Below are positions 8,573-16,026 of a stretch of DNA of 64,000 bases, in pieces. Within the stretch, counting starts at the first letter, position 1. Every line of letters begins with the position of its first letter. The stretch is from Methylovulum miyakonense HT12 (GTDB lineage: Bacteria; Pseudomonadota; Gammaproteobacteria; Methylococcales; Methylomonadaceae): NCBI RefSeq assembly GCF_000384075.1, contig NZ_KB913025.1, positions 4,472,187-4,536,186 of the forward strand, given 5' to 3'. A model generated the notes under the pieces. It saw nothing but the letters and a program-made list of their open reading frames with translations. It searched no databases and was not told the DNA's origin. The position numbers and the translations under genes were made by a program.

Positions 8573-9863
8573 CACCGGATTGAAATAAATCAACGATTCC
8601 TTGATAGTTGATCGCCGGAATCCCTCCAAAGCGGCCTTCTGCATACCACTGGTTAAATGGACTTTGTGGCTTTACTTTCTTTTTATCGAAATCATCCAAC
8701 GAGAAAAAGCGGGTAACCCCTTCATATTTTTCAGTGAGCCAAATTTGATCGCGTCTTAACAGTTCTGGCGACATCAAGTTAATGTTATGCGTTGAAAAAA
8801 TAAGCTGTGCATTACCCTTATTTACCTTAGGGTCGTTGAAAAGCTTAATAATCAGCTCTGCTATAAACGGGTGCATACTGTTATCTAGCTCATCCATGAT
8901 AAGTACGCCACCGCTCGACAAAATATCTATAAAAATTGGAGCCAAGTTAAATAATTTTCGGGTTCCAGATGATTCTTGTGCTTCTTCAAAATATTCGTTT
9001 TTATCAGTATCCGTTAAATGGGCAAAAAACGGTTTATTTTTTATATCCTTAAGAATACGCATTTTGATTTCTTCAGGGATACCATCCGGTATATTAATAT
9101 CACTAGAATCGCCTGATTCTTGGAATCGAATGTTTGCAATGCCTGTATCAACTAATGACAAAAGGGCAGATACCTTTTCAACTAACATGGGTTCTTCAAA
9201 CCAATTTAATTTGACTTTACGTTCATTGATGCCGATGTGATGTAAATTCTTTCTAAAGTAATTGTAGACATTACGGATCATTTGAGGGGAGTCGGCACTA
9301 TCCCCTGCTTTAGATATATAAGCGTTGTTTTCAAAAAAAGGTAAGCGTTTTTTACCGCCTTTATACAAACTACCAAAGCGGATTGTTTGCCATGTATCAT
9401 TTCCCTTACGGTCGAAAACCAATGCTTCTTGCCCAGATGGATAAAAAACCAGATTTTCTTCGATGATTCTGTGCGCTGTAAACGCCACGGAGTAACGGTA
9501 ACGTACATTGCCATTTTGGCTGAGATCAGGGCTTGGGGCGTAAAACTCTATTTCAAATCGCGTAGGTGAAGATTTACTTTCTTCAGATAACAAATAGGGC
9601 TCATAACAAGGAATTTCGTCACCTTCTTTTAAATCATCTGAACCAACGATAATGAACTGTAAGGCATGAAACGCCAGTAATAAGTTGGATTTACCTGAGG
9701 CATTAGCTCCATATAAACCAGCAGACTTTAATACGCCCACTTTATCACCGGGAGGATAGGCGATATTACTTAACAGATAGCTACCTGGCGTTTCTGCATA
9801 CAAGCTAAAGATTTGTTCGTTTTTTATTGAACGAAAATTGCTGACAGTAAAATCTATAATCAT
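8559..9863 (-). CDS. rloA: RloA-like AAA ATPase (AbiLi-like)
   Basis: ATPase of 434 residues of the AAA_15/AAA_21 (SMC/ABC-like) class. Residues 1-20 begin MIIDFTVSNFRSIK, as usual for this group. Walker A GANASGKS is at 52-59, an ABC-signature-like SSGTRKLF at 298-305, Walker B GGVLIMDELD at 318-327 and the switch histidine STHN at 357-360. In known pairs such an ATPase is thought to sense infection and gate the RloB partner. The genes overlap and surely form one operon. Base composition is low in G+C compared with the flanking fec genes. A candidate promoter is listed upstream. Confidence 0.88.
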   Translation of the reverse strand: MIIDFTVSNFRSIKNEQIFSLYAETPGSYLLSNIAYPPGDKVGVLKSAGLYGANASGKSNLLLAFHALQFIIVGSDDLKEGDEIPCYEPYLLSEESKSSPTRFEIEFYAPSPDLSQNGNVRYRYSVAFTAHRIIEENLVFYPSGQEALVFDRKGNDTWQTIRFGSLYKGGKKRLPFFENNAYISKAGDSADSPQMIRNVYNYFRKNLHHIGINERKVKLNWFEEPMLVEKVSALLSLVDTGIANIRFQESGDSSDINIPDGIPEEIKMRILKDIKNKPFFAHLTDTDKNEYFEEAQESSGTRKLFNLAPIFIDILSSGGVLIMDELDNSMHPFIAELIIKLFNDPKVNKGNAQLIFSTHNINLMSPELLRRDQIWLTEKYEGVTRFFSLDDFDKKKVKPQSPFNQWYAEGRFGGIPAINYQGIVDLFQSGDANA

Positions 9864-9904
9864 AACGTATAATATTTTGGCTTATTTTGTTTAATTTTTA
9901 ACAA

Positions 9905-9933
9905 AAAGTAGCATTTTAATAGATTTTCGTCAA
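9905..9933 (-). promoter_or_regulatory. Candidate promoter of the rloA-rloB cassette
   Basis: On the minus strand TTGACG (9933-9928), a 17-bp spacer and TACTTT (9910-9905) lie 42 bp before the rloA start in very AT-rich DNA. The -10 match is weak, so this is only a candidate. Confidence 0.3.
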
Positions 9934-9971
9934 AATTTAATACAACCAGATTGTTCGTATTTTTCAGGGTT

Positions 9972-10946
9972 TTATCCCTTTCTGTGAACTTCACTCAACA
10001 AAACCCATCCCCCCAACCTTTCCACCTTAACCCCCATAGTCCTCTCCAAAGCCTCCAGCCAAGCGTCGATATGCTGAATATCAACGGCTATATTCACTTC
10101 TTTCTCGCCTAACTTATCGTCCAGCAAGCGGATTTGTCCGCGCCGATAGCGGTTGATTTCGGCGATGGCTTGTTTTAGCGGCACGAAATTCATCAGCAAA
10201 CGCCCGTGCCGCCAGGCTTCGGCGCTGTCCACGTCGGCGGTTTGCACGGTTCCTAAATCATCGGCATGAAAAGCGATTTGCTGGCCTGCGCTTAAGGTTG
10301 CCGTGGTGTTGGGCGCGGCGGTGCGGATTTTGCCTTGCAGCAAGGTGATGTTGCCGCCGTTGCCGTCGTAACGGACGATGAAGCGCGTGCCTAAGGCTTC
10401 GGTGGTGGTGTGTCCGGCGCAGACGCGGAACGGGCGGGTGCGGTCGTGGGCGACTTCAAATTCCGCTTCGCCGCCTAACAGTTCGATGCGCCGCTCCTTG
10501 TCGCTTAGGCTGACGTTAACAGCAGTGTCGGTGTTGAGATGAATAACGCTGCCGTCCGCCAGTTGGATGGATGTCTGCTCGCCGATATGGGTGCGGTAAT
10601 CGGCGAGCGGGTGGTGGAGATAATCAGGGAATAGCCCTGCCAGCACCAGCAATACCAACGACGCGGCAACGGCAAGCCCCAGCGTCCTGCTGCGGGTTTG
10701 ACGGCGACGTTGTTGCGTGGCGGCAAAGGCTAACCTGCGTTGGCGGTCGGCTTGCAAAGGGCTAGACAATTGTTGCCAAAGCTGGACGGCTTCTTGATAA
10801 GCCTGTTCATGCGCCGCGCTTTGTTGCCGCCAGTGGTCAAATTCGGCACGGGTGGCGTCGGACACATCGCCGGAAGACAAGCGCACTTGCCAAGCGACGG
10901 CGGCTTGGCTAAGGCGTTCGCGGATTTGTTGGGGTGTTTCGGTCAT
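9972..10946 (-). CDS. fecR: FecR-type anti-sigma factor / sensor
   Basis: Full-length FecR of 324 residues if started at the ATG at 10946 (MTETPQQIRERLSQAAVAWQ), where the typical cytoplasmic domain begins (DUF4880-like: FDHWRQQSAAHEQAYQEAVQLW). A longer reading to 11048 would translate a palindromic repeat and is rejected. One membrane helix follows (TLGLAVAASLVLLVLAGLF), then the periplasmic FecR core (LNTDTAVNV, GGEAEFEVAHD, ALGTRFIVRYD) and a C-terminal domain (INRYRRGQIRLLDD). It sits downstream of fecI with two large palindromes between them, and its expected partner receptor lies beyond the RloAB cassette. No strong ribosome site is seen before 10946. Confidence 0.9.
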   Translation of the reverse strand: MTETPQQIRERLSQAAVAWQVRLSSGDVSDATRAEFDHWRQQSAAHEQAYQEAVQLWQQLSSPLQADRQRRLAFAATQQRRRQTRSRTLGLAVAASLVLLVLAGLFPDYLHHPLADYRTHIGEQTSIQLADGSVIHLNTDTAVNVSLSDKERRIELLGGEAEFEVAHDRTRPFRVCAGHTTTEALGTRFIVRYDGNGGNITLLQGKIRTAAPNTTATLSAGQQIAFHADDLGTVQTADVDSAEAWRHGRLLMNFVPLKQAIAEINRYRRGQIRLLDDKLGEKEVNIAVDIQHIDAWLEALERTMGVKVERLGGWVLLSEVHRKG

Positions 10947-10973
10947 TGGCGGCGTGGCGTGGGTGGAAGGCGT

Positions 10974-11045
10974 ATTAATTATTTCATAAGTAATCGCACC
11001 ATAAATTTCAAAATAGGTCTTGCGATTACTTATGAAATAATTAAT
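10974..11045. repeat. Perfect 25-bp inverted repeat (palindrome 1)
   Basis: Arms at 10974-10998 and 11021-11045 are perfectly complementary over 25 bp and enclose a 22-nt loop. The element is AT-rich and lies between fecI and fecR, 28 bp before the fecR start. One arm plus loop (AATCGCACCATAAATTTC, from 10992) resembles the arm of palindrome 2, so the two are related. Confidence 0.85.
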
Positions 11046-11060
11046 CACCTTTGGATTGGA

Positions 11061-11135
11061 GATATTGATCGTCCCATAAATTCGCGCATAGCAGGATTAG
11101 GTTACTATGCGCGAATTTATGGGACGATTAATATC
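11061..11135. repeat. Long 31-bp inverted repeat (palindrome 2)
   Basis: Arms at 11061-11091 and 11105-11135 pair over 31 bp with a single G-T position and a 13-nt loop. It is only 15 bp from palindrome 1. An RNA copy would make a very stable hairpin between fecI and fecR; alternatively it is a small mobile repeat. Confidence 0.85.
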
Positions 11136-11169
11136 ACTATAACGAATCGGCGTGGCAGTCGCCACACTG

Positions 11170-11679
11170 TCAGTTTTTATCTAGCGATAATCGGCAATGG
11201 TTTAAGGCGCGGGCGAGTTGCTTTTCCACCCAACTGGTGGAAATGCCCAGTTGCGCGGCAATATCGGCATGGCTTAAGCCTTCAATGCGGCTTAAGTACA
11301 AAATATCCGCGCAAGCATCGGGCAATTCCGCCAAGGCGGCTTGGATGTGGAACAGTTGGTCTTGGGCTTGGGTGATGCGCTCCGGTTCGGCGCGGTGGTC
11401 GGCTTCGGTTTTATCATCGCCGTATTGGGCGAGCAATTCGCCATGACGTTTTTGGCTACGCAAATAATCAATCGACAAGTTCGACGCGACGGTGAACAAC
11501 CAAGCACGGATTTCCGTTTCGCTGCGGGGCGGCGGTGTCAACAAACGTAAGCGCAAATACACCTCTTGCAGCAAATCCGCCGTGGTGTCTTGGCAACGGA
11601 TACGCTGGCTGACAAACCGTTGGATTTGCGGGCGGGTGTCTAAAAAAATCAGGTAAATATCGTTTTCTGTAAAACTCAT
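11170..11679 (-). CDS. fecI: ECF sigma factor, FecI family
   Basis: Extracytoplasmic-function sigma factor of 169 residues that directs RNA polymerase to siderophore-uptake genes once released by FecR. Region 2 is seen in TTADLLQEVYLRLRLL and AWLFTVASNLSIDYLRSQKR; region 4 in LAELPDACADILYLSRIEGLSHADIAAQLGISTSWVEKQLARAL, a clear helix-turn-helix. Length is normal for FecI. It is first in the leftward run fecI, fecR, (rloA, rloB), receptor, PepSY, secreted protein. It may also serve the FecR/receptor at the left edge, but that pair probably has its own sigma factor outside the window. Confidence 0.93.
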   Translation of the reverse strand: MSFTENDIYLIFLDTRPQIQRFVSQRIRCQDTTADLLQEVYLRLRLLTPPPRSETEIRAWLFTVASNLSIDYLRSQKRHGELLAQYGDDKTEADHRAEPERITQAQDQLFHIQAALAELPDACADILYLSRIEGLSHADIAAQLGISTSWVEKQLARALNHCRLSLDKN

Positions 11680-12284
11680 GCACGAGAGGGTTCAAGCCAT
11701 ATTCCGAATGGATGTCGGGAAAACATAGGGCATGGTTTATGCCAAAGCCTAAAATTCTCTGCGCTGATGGCGGGCAAGCCGGGTTTTATAGGGACAGGGG
11801 GCGTGCTGGTAACGGCAGGGCAAAATGGACGGGCACAAAACCGGGTGAAATGCCGTATTTCATTGCGGCATTTCACCTAGAACGTGCCTTGAAGGATCGC
11901 AGGCAATTTGGATACGGCGCACGGAATGGAGAAACCGGAGGTGCCGGGTCACATGGGGATTCGGGCGTTGCGCAACCCTACCCAAGGCCAGCCTAAAGGT
12001 GGCCTATTATTTTGTAAGTGGCTGTACGGCGGCTAAATTTTAAGCTGCAAGAGCGGCGGCCAAGCCCGGCTTTACAAAGCAAGCACCGCACTTTTACACC
12101 CGAAATTATTGGACAAGATGCGGGCCTGGCCGTGTGGCGGCCAGGCCGATTTTGGTTTGGATAAAACAGTTATAAAAAAAACTTTCAATCCGTAGTGTGG
12201 TTTTTCCAATCTCAAACGTCTTATCCCATGAGAGGTAAAAAACGCTTTAGTTTTGAAAAACACACCATTTAACCGGGTTGAATT
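11680..12284. other. Gene-free stretch between fecI and the tonB cluster
   Basis: About 600 bp between divergent transcription units. Short open frames on both strands have no recognisable domain or convincing start, and I call none. It holds small hairpins, the strongest at 12123-12147. Promoters for fecI and for the tonB cluster should be here, but I could not identify clear -35/-10 pairs or a Fur box. Confidence 0.5.
12123..12147. repeat. Intergenic hairpin
   Basis: A perfect 9-bp stem GGCCTGGCC/GGCCAGGCC with a 7-nt loop, followed by ATTTTGG. No gene ends nearby on either strand, so it is more likely a REP-like element than a terminator. Confidence 0.4.
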
Positions 12285-12536
12285 GTGAACACACCAGAAC
12301 ATCACATCATGATGGTACCAAAACGCCGCCCCCAGAAAAATCAAAATGCGGGTAAAGAGGCCAGCCAACCTAAGTTCCCATCGGCGCGGTATTTCCAAAT
12401 CCACTTCCAGCACATGGAATCCCAGCTTGACCTTACCCACCGTAGCCTTGAGGCATTGCAACAGCAACTGACCGAATTGCAGGCGCGTTTCGGAAATGCC
12501 CATACCGGACCTGACCTTTCCAAAACTGAAGAATGA
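12285..12536 (+). CDS. Small hypothetical protein preceding tonB
   Basis: Product of 83 residues that I do not recognise. The N-terminus is basic (VPKRRPQKNQNAGK) and the second half looks like a short coiled coil (MESQLDLTHRSLEALQQQLTELQ). Its stop overlaps the tonB start in an ATGA, a strong sign of co-translation and the best reason to believe it is real. The GTG at 12285 has no good ribosome site; an ATG at 12309 is an alternative start. It has no signal peptide, so it would be cytoplasmic. Confidence 0.5.
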   Translation: MNTPEHHIMMVPKRRPQKNQNAGKEASQPKFPSARYFQIHFQHMESQLDLTHRSLEALQQQLTELQARFGNAHTGPDLSKTEE

Positions 12537-13315
12537 AAGTTTTTTTTGTTAAAGCGGCCCAAGCCGAACCGATCCGTTTACCTTTTGAAAACATGGCGAT
12601 GGCCGGGAATTGGCTGCGCCCATTGGCGGTCGCCATTGCCGCCGCCTTGACCGCGCTGCTGCATGGCTTGTTGTTCGTTTGGTATCTGGATCGTCCGGCG
12701 CCCCCCGTGGTGACCGAGGCGGCGCCCTTGCCGATGATTGATATTGCCCTGGCCGCACCGAACCCTGGCGCACCCGCCAAAACCTTGCCGCCGCCGGAAC
12801 CGCCCAAACCTGAGCTTAAGCCACCTGAGAAAAAACAACGGCCCAAAGCAAAACCCAAACCCGTTGCCAAACCCAAAGCCCCAAGCGAAATCAAAAAGAA
12901 GCTAGTGAAACCGGAAACCAAACCGGAAGCGACGGCGCAACCGGCAGCCCCGGCCGCCAGCCAGCCCGTTCCGGCCACCCCGGCGCCAGCCGCGCAAACC
13001 CAAAGCAAAGCCCAAACCAGTCCGGCGGTTAAGGATAGCCCGGCCCATGCCAACGCGGATTACCTGAATAACCCTAAGCCTGACTATCCGCGCATGGCCA
13101 GGCAACGGCATTGGGAAGGCAGGGTGGTGTTGCGTGTCTATGTCACGGCGGACGGGCGTTGTGGCGACTTGTCGGTGTACCGCAGCAGCGGCCATGATGT
13201 GCTGGATGAGGCGGCAGTGGACGCCGTCAGGCAATGGCGCTTCGTGCCGGGCAGGCATGGCGACAACCCCGTTGCCAGCTGGGTGAATGTGCCGATTGAG
13301 TTTGCGTTGGAATGA
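12533..13315 (+). CDS. tonB: Energy transducer TonB
   Basis: TonB of 260 residues, which spans the periplasm and passes proton-motive energy from ExbB-ExbD to outer-membrane receptors such as the two in this window. One N-terminal membrane anchor (PLAVAIAAALTALLHGLLFVW, about 29-49) is followed by a long Pro/Lys/Ala-rich spacer (EPPKPELKPPEKKQRPK and more) and a C-terminal TonB domain (about 180-260: NPKPDYPRMARQRHWEGRV, DEAAVDAVRQWRFVP). It begins inside the stop of the preceding small ORF. The start is followed by a run of eight T's near 12540. exbB and exbD follow after a hairpin. Confidence 0.96.
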   Translation: MKVFFVKAAQAEPIRLPFENMAMAGNWLRPLAVAIAAALTALLHGLLFVWYLDRPAPPVVTEAAPLPMIDIALAAPNPGAPAKTLPPPEPPKPELKPPEKKQRPKAKPKPVAKPKAPSEIKKKLVKPETKPEATAQPAAPAASQPVPATPAPAAQTQSKAQTSPAVKDSPAHANADYLNNPKPDYPRMARQRHWEGRVVLRVYVTADGRCGDLSVYRSSGHDVLDEAAVDAVRQWRFVPGRHGDNPVASWVNVPIEFALE

Positions 13316-13339
13316 TGGCTTGCCCAAGCACAGCCATAG

Positions 13340-13360
13340 GCCGGGTTAGCGTAACCCGGC
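13340..13360. terminator. Hairpin between tonB and exbB
   Basis: A perfect 9-bp stem GCCGGGTTA/TAACCCGGC with a 3-nt GCG loop lies 25 bp after the tonB stop. It has no T-run, so it may be an mRNA-processing or partial attenuation site inside the cluster rather than a full stop. Confidence 0.45.
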
Positions 13361-13414
13361 AGGGCTTCGCGTGATTAAGCATAAAAACATAATAATTATT
13401 TTGAGGAGAAAACC

Positions 13415-14083
13415 TTGGACATGTCAGAAACCGGTATCGTCAACGGTACGCTTTGTTTGTTGGGCTGTTTTTCACTGTTGACCTGGAGCGTCATCCTGCT
13501 TAAGGCGGGTGAGGCCGTTTGGAACGCCTTCCGCAACCACCGCTTTATCAAACAATTTGGCGATAACAGCAAGCCGATTGATTTACAGCCAAGCTCGCAG
13601 GCGACAAGGGTTTATCAGGCAGGCTTGAACACGCTGAAACGTTTGCCCAAAAACCAATTGTTACCCGTTGGCCAATACCAAGCTTGGCACGAATTGCTGG
13701 AACGCACCATGCGCCAACAACTGCAAAAAGAAAAGGCCAAAATGGAATCCGGTTTGGGCTGGTTGGCGAGCTTCGGTAGCACCTCGCCATTTGTCGGCCT
13801 GTTCGGCACGGTTTGGGGCATCATGCACGCGCTGAAAGACATCGGCACCAAAGGCTCCGCCAGCCTGGACGTGGTCGCCGGCCCTATCGGCGAAGCCTTG
13901 ATCGCCACGGGTTTGGGCATCGCGGTGGCGATCCCGGCGGTGCTGGCCTACAACTTTTTCCTCCGCCAGAACCGCGCCACCTTGGCGTCGCTAGAACATT
14001 TCGCCAGCGATTTCCTGCACGACACCATGCAACATCATCTTCTACAGCATACGGAAAACGAAAATGTCCATGCACATATCTAG
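13415..14083 (+). CDS. exbB: Biopolymer transporter ExbB (MotA/TolQ/ExbB proton channel)
   Basis: Inner-membrane proton-channel subunit of 222 residues that with ExbD energises TonB. Three membrane helices are visible: an N-terminal one (NGTLCLLGCFSLLTWSVILL) and two in the C-terminal half (WLASFGSTSPFVGLFGTVWGI, EALIATGLGIAVAIPAVLAYNFF), which hold the conserved family core. A TTG start at 13415 is placed 6 nt after AGGAG; the ATG at 13421 is an alternative 12 nt away. exbD starts 20 bp before its end. Confidence 0.95.
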   Translation: MDMSETGIVNGTLCLLGCFSLLTWSVILLKAGEAVWNAFRNHRFIKQFGDNSKPIDLQPSSQATRVYQAGLNTLKRLPKNQLLPVGQYQAWHELLERTMRQQLQKEKAKMESGLGWLASFGSTSPFVGLFGTVWGIMHALKDIGTKGSASLDVVAGPIGEALIATGLGIAVAIPAVLAYNFFLRQNRATLASLEHFASDFLHDTMQHHLLQHTENENVHAHI

Positions 14084-14474
14084 CAACGACGAAGACGGCG
14101 AATTGAGCGAGATCAACGTCACGCCCTTGGTGGACGTGATGCTGGTGTTGTTGGTGGTGTTCATCGTCACCGCGCCCTTGTTGACCCAAGTGGTGCGCGT
14201 CAAACTACCGAAAACCGAACAGACCGAACCCGCACCGGACCAGCATGTCGCCATTTTAAGCGTCGGCGCCGATGGCCAAGCGCAATTGGATGAACGTCCG
14301 GTGGCCCTGGAAGCCTTGGAAACGGAACTGAAAGCCCTGCAGGCAAAAGACCCGGACATCAGCCTGCAATTGCAAGCCGACCGCGGCGCGGTATTTGATG
14401 CGGTCGCAAAAGTCATGGCCAGCGCGCAACGTTCCGGCATCGGCAAATTATCGTTCGTGACGGTGCAGCAATAA
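14064..14474 (+). CDS. exbD: Biopolymer transporter ExbD
   Basis: Partner of ExbB, 136 residues, with one N-terminal membrane helix carrying the essential aspartate (INVTPLVDVMLVLLVVFIVTAPLL, Asp in PLVDVML) and a periplasmic domain (ISLQLQADRGAVFDAVAKVMASAQ). It overlaps exbB by 20 bp, so the two are translationally coupled. The efflux genes begin only 4 bp after its stop, putting the TonB energising complex and a tripartite pump in one transcript. Confidence 0.95.
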   Translation: MSMHISSNDEDGELSEINVTPLVDVMLVLLVVFIVTAPLLTQVVRVKLPKTEQTEPAPDQHVAILSVGADGQAQLDERPVALEALETELKALQAKDPDISLQLQADRGAVFDAVAKVMASAQRSGIGKLSFVTVQQ

Positions 14475-14478
14475 CCTG

Positions 14479-15912
14479 GTGAAAACGTCCGGATATTTTT
14501 TGCTGATGGCGCTGGCTTTGCCCGCATGGATGCTGCCCGGCTGCCAAGCCTTTCCTGAACGTGACGCTAAAGCCAACGGCATTATGCCACCCCCCCATTG
14601 GCAAGCTGGAAATCCCCCTGCACTAAAGCAAAAACTGGTGGGGGTGGACGCCCGGCTCCCCCCCCAAAGGATAGAAAAAATTCAGAACCAACCTTGGCTG
14701 GGCACTTTTTCCGACCCGTTGCTGACCGCCTTGGTGCATACCGCACTGGCCCAAAATTATGATTTGCAAGCGGCGGCGGCACGGGTGCAAGCCGCCCGCG
14801 CTTCGGCGGGCATTGCCGGGGCGGGGCGTTTGCCGCAACTGTCATTATCCTCCCTTTACCAGCACAGCGATGATGTGGCTTCGGGCCGGTTTGACGCATT
14901 CGAGGCCCTCTTCAGCCTCAGTTGGGAAATTGACTTATGGGGGCGTATCCGTTCCTCGCAACAGGCCGCCCGACAAGAAGCCGAAGCGGCCTCCGCCGAT
15001 TGGCGCGGCGCACGCTTGTCGTTGGCGGCGCGCACCGCACAAACTTATTTCGAATTGGCCGAAGCCAAGCTTCAGGTACAAGTCGCCGAACAATCCGTTA
15101 AGGACCGCCGCGCCATCGGCGACTTAGTGCGCAGCCGCTTTAAGCTGGGTTTAACGGGCGGCTTGGATGTGCGCCTGGTGTTGACCGATTTGGCGAACGC
15201 CGAAGCCCGGCTTGCCGACGCGCATAACCAAGTGCAACTGATCACCCGTAGGCTGGAAACCTTACTAGGCCGTTATCCCGAAGGCAACCGCTTGGCAACC
15301 GTGCAACTGCCCGTCCCCCCCGCCACGTTGGCGTCAGGCCTGCCGTCGCAATTGCTGCTGAGGCGGCCCGACCTTGTCGCGGCGTTCAGGCGTCTGCGCT
15401 CGGCGGATGCCCGTCTGGCCAGCGCGCAACAGGCCTTGTTGCCGCGCCTGACCCTAAGCGCCAGCGGCGGCACGGCAAGCCCGGCCTTGGCGGAACTTAT
15501 AGACCCCCGCGCCGCCGCCTGGAACCTCGCGGCGGGCCTGACGCAGCCGCTGTTCACCGGCGGGCGCCTGCAAGGCGATATCCGTCTGCAAAAAGCCCTG
15601 GTGGCGGAAGCCCTGAACAATTACCGCAGCACCGCGCTGAATGCCTTCCGCGAAGTCGAACAGGCCTTAGCGGCGGAGCAATGGCTGCAAAAACAGGAGC
15701 AATCGTTGCGTGAAGCTGTCGCACAGACCCAGGAAAGCCGCAAGCTGGCGGTGTATTCCTACCGCCAAGGCCTCATCCAAATCCTCACCTTACTGGACAG
15801 TTACCGTAGCACCCTAGACGCGCAAAGCACCCATCTTGCGGTACAGCGGCAATTGTTGAACAACCGGATCAACCTTTATTTGGCTTTAGGGGGGGATGTC
15901 GATGGTGGTTGA
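14479..15912 (+). CDS. Outer-membrane efflux lipoprotein, NodT/OprM family
   Basis: Outer-membrane channel of 477 residues for an RND pump. A lipoprotein signal is visible (LPAWMLPGCQAF, lipid-modified Cys at about 22), and the body has the two OEP repeats with long helices (LVHTALAQNYDLQAAAARVQAARAS; LFTGGRLQGDIRLQKALVAEAL). It begins with GTG right after exbD. The membrane-fusion and RND genes follow, giving a complete tripartite set. The substrate is unknown; the link to tonB-exbBD hints at metal or siderophore export, but this is inferred from context only. Confidence 0.92.
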   Translation: MKTSGYFLLMALALPAWMLPGCQAFPERDAKANGIMPPPHWQAGNPPALKQKLVGVDARLPPQRIEKIQNQPWLGTFSDPLLTALVHTALAQNYDLQAAAARVQAARASAGIAGAGRLPQLSLSSLYQHSDDVASGRFDAFEALFSLSWEIDLWGRIRSSQQAARQEAEAASADWRGARLSLAARTAQTYFELAEAKLQVQVAEQSVKDRRAIGDLVRSRFKLGLTGGLDVRLVLTDLANAEARLADAHNQVQLITRRLETLLGRYPEGNRLATVQLPVPPATLASGLPSQLLLRRPDLVAAFRRLRSADARLASAQQALLPRLTLSASGGTASPALAELIDPRAAAWNLAAGLTQPLFTGGRLQGDIRLQKALVAEALNNYRSTALNAFREVEQALAAEQWLQKQEQSLREAVAQTQESRKLAVYSYRQGLIQILTLLDSYRSTLDAQSTHLAVQRQLLNNRINLYLALGGDVDGG

Positions 15913-15976
15913 CGCCAACCTTCATAGGACGGGCACACCGCCTGACCGTTTGCCCGGCTTTTGCCTTATAAGCGGC

Positions 15977-15995
15977 GGGCAGAAAAGCCCTGCCC
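15977..15995. repeat. Hairpin in gap between efflux genes
   Basis: GGGCAG and CTGCCC pair around a 7-nt loop in the 114-bp gap, with ACCC following. Its arms resemble the GTGGGC hairpins at 5129-5155 and 39121-39139. Confidence 0.35.
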
Positions 15996-16026
15996 ACCCT
16001 ACCCTTGCCCTTAACATTGTGGGTTT

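Noticed and set aside
10947-11048. Longer N-terminus for the second FecR
   Set aside because: It would translate one arm and the loop of a palindrome; the family N-terminus begins at the ATG at 10946.
11712-11996. 94-residue open frame between fecI and the tonB cluster
   Set aside because: No ribosome site, no recognisable fold, low-complexity Gly/Arg/Ala composition; probably chance in GC-rich spacer.
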